DNA of 64,000 bases, from positions 1 to 64,000 of the forward strand of contig JAECUM010009696.1 in the NCBI GenBank assembly GCA_016617855.1, read 5' to 3'. Position 1 is the first letter of the stretch; each line of letters opens with the position of its first letter. The notes beneath the pieces are model-generated. The model ran no database searches. It worked only from the letters and a program-made list of their open reading frames with translations, and had not been told where the DNA came from. Made by a program: the position numbers and the translations under genes. Source of the stretch: Megalonaias nervosa (taxonomy: Eukaryota; Mollusca; Bivalvia; Unionida; Unionidae). Of the stretch, positions 60,601 to 64,000 are shown piece after piece.

Positions 60601-61937
60601 ACCAATATCAATTTAGGGATCAGTAAGATCATCTATCAGTCAGTCAGATACCAATATCAATTAAGGGATCTGTAAGATCATCTATCAGTCAGTCAGATAC
60701 CAATATCAATTAAGGGGTCTGTAAGATCATCTATCAGTCAGTCAGATACCAATATCAATTAAGGGATCTGTAAGATCATCTATCAGTCAGTCAGATACCA
60801 ATATCAATTAAGGGATCTGTAAGATCATCTATCAGTCAGTCAGATACCAATATCAGTTAAGGGATCTGTAAGATCATCTATCAGTCAGTCAGATACCATA
60901 AGTCAGATTCCAATATCAATTAAGGGATCAGTAATATCATCTATTAGTCAATCAGATACCAATATCAATTAAGGGATCTGTAAGATCATCTATCAGTCAG
61001 TCAGATACCAATATCAATTAAAGGATCTGTAAGATTACCTATTAGTCAATCAGATACCAATATCATTAAGGGATCTGTAAGATCATCTATCAGTCAGTCA
61101 GATACCAATATCAATTAAGGGATCTGTAAGATCATCTATCAGTCAGTCAGATACCAATATCAATTAAGGGATCTGTAAGATATCTATCAGTCAGTCAGAT
61201 ACCAATATCAATTAAGAGATCTGTAAGATCATCTATCAGTCAGTCAGATACCAATATCAATTAAGGGATCTGTAAGATCATCTATCAGTGAATCAGATAC
61301 CAATATCAATTAAGGGATCTGTAAGATCACCTATTAGTCAATCAGATACCAATATCAATTAAGGGATTTGTAAGATCATCTATCAGTCAGTCAGATACCA
61401 ATATCAATTAAGGGATCTGTAAGATCACCTATTAGTCAATCAGATACCAATATCAATTAAGGGATCTGTAAGATCATCTATCAGTCAATCAGATACCAAT
61501 ATCAGTTAAGGGATCTGTAAGATCATCTATCAGTCAATCAGATACCAATATCAATTAAGGGATCTGTAAGATCATCTATCAGTCAGTCAGATACCAATAT
61601 CAATTAAGGGATCTGTAAGATCATCTATCAGTCAATCAGATACCAATATCAATTAAGGGATCTGTAAGATCATCTATCAGTCAATCAGATACCAATATCA
61701 ATTAAGGGATCTGTTAGATCACCTATCAGTCAGTCAGATACCAATATCAATTTAGGGATCTGTAAGATCATCTATCAGTCAATCAGATATCAATATCAGT
61801 TAAGGGATCTATGAAGATATTAGTTTCAAAAGTATAACAAATTTCTTCCAAATTTCAGGTTAACACCCGATGATTTAAAGGAAGGAAATTTGATCCCACT
61901 TAAGTTTGTCAAATTTCAGAATGTCAGCAATGTCACA
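33344..61937 (+). CDS. TXNL1: Thioredoxin-like protein 1, seven exons visible, 3' end outside window
   Basis: TXNL1 is a cytosolic/nuclear thioredoxin that binds the 26S proteasome through its C-terminal PITH domain. Exons 33344-33444, 41824-41920, 48116-48292, 53605-53727, 56504-56570, 58576-58669 and 61859-61937 join in phase at GT-AG borders into 246 codons without a stop. Residues 1-105 are a thioredoxin fold with Cys35-Gly-Pro-Cys38; the WCGPC codons are split by intron 1. A short acidic linker (GDNEDGGEDNE) leads to the PITH domain, starting near residue 126 (MDLSGLINKSQCECLNESDD). The animal protein has about 290 residues, so about 43 are missing; no matching exon is present between 61938 and 64000. 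Introns measure about 8.4, 6.2, 5.3, 2.8, 2.0 and 3.2 kb and are filled with repeats. Confidence 0.95.
33445..34305. other. TXNL1 intron 1, first part
   Basis: I see no repeat or gene in this stretch of the intron. Confidence 0.4.
34306..34560. repeat. Degenerate Tigger-like repeat
   Basis: The phrases GAACCTGTCATGAGCGACC, CTGCTATGAGCGACCACCTG (twice) and GAATGACCG correspond to the CTGTCTTGAGAGACCACC phrases of the MITE at 14931. Ends are not clear. Confidence 0.6.
34689..34788. mobile_element. 100-bp hairpin element (MITE-like)
   Basis: TAGCCTGGTTCCCAGC on the left and GCAGGGAACCAGACTA on the right are inverted, and the similarity extends inward (ATGCTCCCTG and AGCATACAGAG). Related sequence occurs inside both pogo-like copies (12074, 47367) and near 37235-37275. 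Confidence 0.7.
35872..35958. mobile_element. Short Tigger-like MITE
   Basis: An 87-bp element with inverted ends (ACAAACCTGCTATGAAAGA and TCTCATAACAGGTTTTACTG), flanked by TA. It is an internally deleted relative of the element at 14931-15112. Confidence 0.75.
36105..37640. mobile_element. Foldback-type element with arms of about 390 bp in TXNL1 intron 1
   Basis: Sequence at about 36110-36500 returns inverted at about 37265-37640. Shared blocks include GTTTCCTCTGACCCTTGACA, CTTTCATCAAGATATACCTG and ATAGGAATATGATTTATTTT. The outer ends begin CTAGTC on both arms (36138 and the complement ending 37625). The 770-bp centre has no transposase. The arms encode matching short frames (for example EFQLFDRDWTLTLHPNINVQ) purely because the DNA is similar. 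Confidence 0.85.
37645..39610. other. TXNL1 intron 1, no gene supported
   Basis: The longest frame (37927-38211, 94 codons) has no recognisable domain. No repeats with clear ends were seen. Confidence 0.35.
39615..39661. repeat. (AT)n microsatellite
   Basis: About 23 perfect AT dinucleotides. Confidence 0.98.
40570..40818 (+). mobile_element. tRNA-derived SINE, same family as 27979, internally deleted
   Basis: The head (GGCCGAAGTGGTTAGTGTCC, then GGGTTTGAACCCC) and the 3' end (GTTAAAGCTACATTAAAAAT, then a CA tail) match the 27979 copy, with parts of the middle missing. Similar TGTGAGGACTA and TGTGAGGGCTA flank the copy and may be its diverged target duplication. Confidence 0.85.
41040..41700 (+). 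repeat. GGTCAAGGTCA-type tandem repeat in TXNL1 intron 1
   Basis: Five or six diverged units of about 120 bp, with phrases like ACAGTTACCAGACTTTGTGG, TTGCACTTGGGGTAAGGAAG and ATCAAAGGTCAAGGTCAGTG. It is the same family as 32250-32945. The array ends about 120 bp before exon 2. Confidence 0.8.
41824..41920 (+). CDS. TXNL1: TXNL1 exon 2 (active site)
   Basis: The acceptor CATTCCAG|G completes Trp34. The exon reads CGPCQKIAPKFSEFV and ends VYFKVDVDECQ at the donor CAG|GTATGT. It holds both redox cysteines and the beta strand that follows helix 2 of the thioredoxin fold. Confidence 0.95.
43035..43580 (+). repeat. GCTGGGATCAGCC minisatellite, dimeric unit
   Basis: Two alternating half-units occur: GCTGGGATCAGCCTAGCACC (about 32 bp with its tail) and GCTGGGATCAGCCCAGAATA (about 29 bp), giving a composite of about 61 bp. 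Some units carry an extra segment ending in AATCAGTCTTTT. It is in TXNL1 intron 2. Confidence 0.9.
44330..45960. repeat. Very diverged long-unit tandem repeat
   Basis: The phrase AATCATGAAACTTG, followed by a short spacer and CATCACAAAAGCAGGCC-like sequence, recurs near 44370, 44671, 44963, 45256, 45385 and 45625. Spacing is mostly about 290 bp, in places half of that. Identity is low, so the unit borders are uncertain. Confidence 0.5.
46253..47757. mobile_element. Pogo/Tigger-like element, copy 2, in TXNL1 intron 2
   Basis: The ends CACCACTCTCTTGATAAC and complement of CACCTCTCCCTCAATAAC match copy 1 at 10927, with TA on both sides. It lies in the same orientation and is similar throughout, with many substitutions and small deletions (1505 against 1591 bp). 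Confidence 0.85.
48116..48292 (+). CDS. TXNL1: TXNL1 exon 3 (end of thioredoxin domain, linker)
   Basis: The exon has 59 codons between CATTTTCAG and GTAAGA. It holds the cis-proline region SAMPTFNFYKN, the last helix (ALEEKLQRWLGDN) and the acidic linker to the PITH domain. Confidence 0.94.
49838..49944 (-). mobile_element. hAT-like MITE fragment
   Basis: GGTGTCATGAGAGATAACAA and GTTTGAGACCCCTGG are the complement of parts of the element at 52010-52168. The far end is missing. Confidence 0.7.
50355..51930 (+). repeat. Minisatellite of about 65-bp units
   Basis: More than 20 diverged units of the type CTCTTACCTCTTGCTATGGC, then AGATGTTTGTAGGAGCACTC, then AGGAAAGACTTTGACCCA. Part of it (50930-51260) is shorter-unit and simplified. 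It is in TXNL1 intron 3. Confidence 0.9.
52010..52168 (+). mobile_element. hAT-like MITE with 8-bp target duplication
   Basis: The left end CAGAGGTCTCAAACTC and the complement of the right end, CAGGGGGCTCAAACAC, are inverted. ATATAAAC (52002-52009) and ATATAGAC (52169-52176) flank it and differ at one base, fitting the 8-bp duplication of hAT elements. A reversed fragment lies at 49838-49944. Confidence 0.85.
53140..53545 (+). repeat. 38-bp minisatellite before TXNL1 exon 4
   Basis: About nine copies of a unit containing ACAGATACAGAGACAGCTGA and ATAAAGACAGACTGCTTG, nearly identical in the centre and decaying at the right edge. It ends about 60 bp before the exon 4 acceptor. Confidence 0.95.
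53605..53727 (+). CDS. TXNL1: TXNL1 exon 4 (PITH start)
   Basis: The exon has 41 codons between CTTTAG and CAG|GTTTGT. It encodes LINKSQCECLNESDDHPL and SDCDEQ, the conserved opening of the PITH domain. It follows directly after the 38-bp minisatellite. Confidence 0.94.
54590..55870 (+). repeat. 41-bp minisatellite in TXNL1 intron 4
   Basis: About 30 copies of a unit containing GCCTATTTGTGTTTGAATGG and GCTGCATCAGACACAGTAAA. Variants (GGCTGC/GGCAGC, CAC/CAT) alternate in an irregular order. Confidence 0.97.
56504..56570 (+). CDS. TXNL1: TXNL1 exon 5
   Basis: A 67-nt exon, LIINITFNQSVKLHSLKLYA, between TTTTCCAG and GTAAGT, ending in phase 1. It forms strands of the PITH beta barrel. Confidence 0.93.
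56742..56912 (+). mobile_element. SINE fragment, 3' part
   Basis: It matches the 27979 family from GGTTGGCCTGGTGTCAG to GTTAAAGCTACA and a short CACAC tail. The tRNA-like head is absent. Confidence 0.85.
57070..57570 (+). repeat. 40/43-bp minisatellite in TXNL1 intron 5
   Basis: About 12 copies of CATGATGATACAACAAGTAT plus GAATGGATTCTTACCAAACC plus TAG. Shorter 40-bp versions (CATGATTATACAAGTATG) occur in pairs near each end (57150-57210 and 57487-57545), which suggests duplication of a larger block. Confidence 0.95.
58576..58669 (+). CDS. TXNL1: TXNL1 exon 6
   Basis: A 94-nt exon between TTACCACAG and GTAAGT. It encodes DKGPKTVKIFQNHPNSLDF and EPTQTLE, ending in phase 2. Confidence 0.94.
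58980..59330 (+). repeat. Two tRNA-like SINE heads
   Basis: One unit has GGGGTTCAAACCCTGG (59052-59067), a good B box. A second has TGGCAGAGTAATGG (59260-59273), a good A box, followed by a weaker GAGTTTGAGTTG. They look like decayed tRNA-derived SINEs and not functional tRNA genes, since no cloverleaf could be closed. Confidence 0.45.
59600..61815 (+). repeat. 49-bp minisatellite with higher-order structure in TXNL1 intron 6
   Basis: About 45 copies of a unit containing GATACCAATATCAATTAAGG and GATCTGTAAGATCATCTATC and AGTCAGTCA. Marker variants (AGTAAGATACC, TTTAGGGATCAG, and an insertion with CATAAGTCAGATTCC) recur together at a distance of about 456 bp (60137 and 60593), so a block of about nine units was duplicated. 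Confidence 0.97.
61859..61937 (+). CDS. TXNL1: TXNL1 exon 7
   Basis: A 79-nt exon after AAATTTCAG, ending ACA|GTAAGT. It encodes LTPDDLKEGNLIPLKFVKFQ and NVSNVT in phase with exon 6. Its acceptor lies only about 45 bp beyond the end of the 49-bp minisatellite. Confidence 0.94.
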
Positions 61938-62523
61938 GTAAGTATCATTTGTTACAGTTTGATATTTGACAAATCTGGCAATATGTTGGTACATATATGT
62001 ACAGACAGTTGTTGTATGAAAGCGTCCTGACAACTGTCCTTCCTTGTTATATTTGTTACACACACAGATATCCCCACTCCCCTCCACCACTAGTTCCTCC
62101 CATTATAACACAAACCTCTTCATAAATAGATCATTCACAAATAGTGTTTCTTCCCTTCCATCACCAATACCTGCAGTTATGCCTAAAATTCCAGTTTCCA
62201 AAACATCATTCATTTCTCTCTCATGCTTTTTCATTTTATCTTTGTTGTACAGTACTTCAGAATCTTTACATTCACTTAAGGGTCTTCCCATTTAAAATAC
62301 AGTTTGAAAGGAATGCTTTTATTATTTTCTGCCTCAAAAGTACACTGCCCTAATAAGCATCTGTGTCTGGTTTTTTTTATATAAATGTTTTAGGCAATTG
62401 GTATAATTTTGTACTTGAAGGAATTATTTATGATTGGAAATTTCTGGTGAAAAGTATGTTTTGATTTTAGATTTCTGTAAGTTTTCCTTTCTCATTTTTT
62501 TTATGATGAATATTTTTACTTAG

Positions 62524-62868
62524 ATATTTGGTCTGGTGGCCTAAGTGGTTAGTGCATCTGCCCTGGATGTGGTAGGTTGCAGGTTCAAAGCCCGGCAAGT
62601 CATGCCAAAGACTTGTATGAATGGTACTAGCAGCTGCCTCACTTGGCACTCAGCTGCCTCAGAGTTTAGTGTTAGGACTGGTTGGCCCGGTGTCAAGATA
62701 ATGTGACTGGATGGGACATGATGCTACATGTCTGCAGCATGATGCCCCAGTGCTAAACATCACTATAAACTGCTACACTGCATACAGTGTAGTGATATGA
62801 CTGAAAAATTGTTAAAGCTACATTAAAAATCCAAATCACACACACACACACACACACACACACAGATA
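62524..62868 (+). mobile_element. tRNA-derived SINE, same family, with long CA tail
   Basis: The head shows GGCCTAAGTGGTTAGTGCAT and CAGGTTCAAAGCCCGG. The body and 3' end match the 27979 copy, and the tail is a (CA)n run at about 62837-62864. AGATATTTGG before and AGATATATGG after may be the target duplication. Confidence 0.88.
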
Positions 62869-62869
62869 T

Positions 62870-64000
62870 ATGGCAAATGAAGTAGCTAGCTCTGGTACCT
62901 GCATAAATATTGTTCCTGTTGTTGTTTTCTTTGAAGTAACAGACCTAGGCCAGATATAGAAAGTGTCATCCAACTGATTGACAGGTCGCCACTGTTCAGA
63001 GACTTGTGACAACCTTTGTTATATGTATTGTAATCACTGTTTCCACCATGTACATGTATTAGAAATGCAGGACTATTTATAAACTGTGTGTAGGAAGAGC
63101 CATCATTATGTCCTTGATCCTCAGAATATTTTCGGTTATTACAAAGGGATAAAAAAATCATTTAAAATGGGACATAGTTGATACATTCAAACTTCGTTCT
63201 ATAAAATCAGTTCTTGATGATTACAAATAGTTGGTTGTCAGTGAAAGGAACGGGGAGGGGCACTTTTAAAAATTAATATTTACATGAAGCATTTACTTCA
63301 AACACTAGTTCTCAAAGTATTTAGGATATGGTACATATCTTCTCATGAAGATCTTCAAACAGGCACATATCATTTAGTCTTTTTTTCAGCATTCCACTGC
63401 CATGATGTCAGCACATGCATATGTAATAGGGATGCCCATTTTAACTCTTATTGATATTGTAGCTTTTTATTTTGCTTTAGATACTTTCCATAGATTTCTT
63501 TGTCAACCCAGATTATGTAAAATTTATTATCATTGTTCCTGGGGCTAATTATTGGAGACATATTATCTGGTACATTTAAGTTGTTCTAGCCTTTTTGGTT
63601 TTTTTGTTTGTATTTAGTATAAGCATTGTATTTTCTCCACAAAGGGGTGCAGATGACGTTCCTGGTGTAATTGTACATCTTATTAGTGTTATCCATGTCC
63701 AGGCCAGAAATAAAATATTTGGCCTAGTTGTGTCTTTTCTGCTTGTAGCATTTTGATAATTTCTTATTTGTAAATTAGATATAAGGCAGATATAAGACCA
63801 GAAATAACAGTATGAGAATTATAGTTTATTTCTGCAAATTCTTATTTACCTTACAAATTTTCAGATTGTCTCAAGCTACCGTATATTTATAACTTGTTCT
63901 TCATTGTGTAGTAACTCTGTGTCCATTGCACATCATGTTCTTTTGATCAAAGGACCAAAGAGCTTTCCAACCATTCTGCATCAGTTCTTTGGATTATAAT
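62870..64000. other. TXNL1 intron 7, no exon found
   Basis: The remaining C-terminal part of TXNL1 should be encoded downstream in phase 0. No acceptor followed by a matching peptide is present up to position 64000, and no other gene or repeat with clear ends was seen. Confidence 0.5.

Noticed and set aside
54590..61815. Regular arrays that could look like CRISPR.
   Set aside because: There are no unique spacers; whole units repeat with point variants. The genome is eukaryotic with spliced genes. They are minisatellites.
61938..64000. Search for the last TXNL1 exon.
   Set aside because: No acceptor followed by a C-terminal PITH-like peptide was found; candidates such as the TAG at about 63493 run into a stop after a few codons without similarity.

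Overview
The window is AT-rich metazoan nuclear DNA: GT-AG introns, tRNA-derived SINEs with CA tails, a RTE-type LINE, a Ty3/Gypsy element, MULE-, pogo- and hAT-like DNA transposons, and many intronic minisatellites. The element mix suits a marine invertebrate, most likely a mollusc, but no single feature proves the species. Only two ordinary host genes are supported: a small two-exon gene for an 82-residue membrane protein resembling SMIM15 (13369-15554, +), and a long gene for thioredoxin-like protein 1 (TXNL1, 33344 to beyond the right edge, +), with seven exons visible and the last exon or exons outside the window.

Layout. 1-5.4 kb is the right part of a decayed virus-like element of the Polinton/Maverick sort. 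It holds a family-B DNA polymerase pseudogene (-), a divergent gene with two CCHC zinc knuckles (+), and a divergent pair of small basic genes. Both members of the pair end in a canonical metazoan histone-type 3' stem-loop followed by a purine-rich U7-type element. This is the most unusual signal in the window. 5.4-8 kb holds a large imperfect palindrome and no gene. 8-10.6 kb is a MULE-like transposon with long terminal inverted repeats around a dead transposase. 10.9-12.5 kb is a non-autonomous pogo-like element; a second copy lies in TXNL1 intron 2. 13.4-15.6 kb is the SMIM15-like gene. 15.6-20.8 kb has no supported gene. 21-32 kb is an old degenerate tandem array into which a LINE (21.4-24.2 kb) and an LTR retrotransposon (25.2-31.5 kb) were inserted. 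The LTR element has integrase before reverse transcriptase, the Gmr1-type order, and was itself hit by a SINE with a perfect 15-bp target duplication.

33-64 kb is TXNL1. Its 246 visible codons are spread over more than 28 kb because the introns carry minisatellites with units of 38, 41, 43, 49, about 61 and about 65 bp, plus a foldback element, MITEs, SINEs and a pogo-like copy. The exons are intact, in phase, and encode a thioredoxin domain with a CGPC active site followed by most of the PITH (proteasome-interacting) domain.
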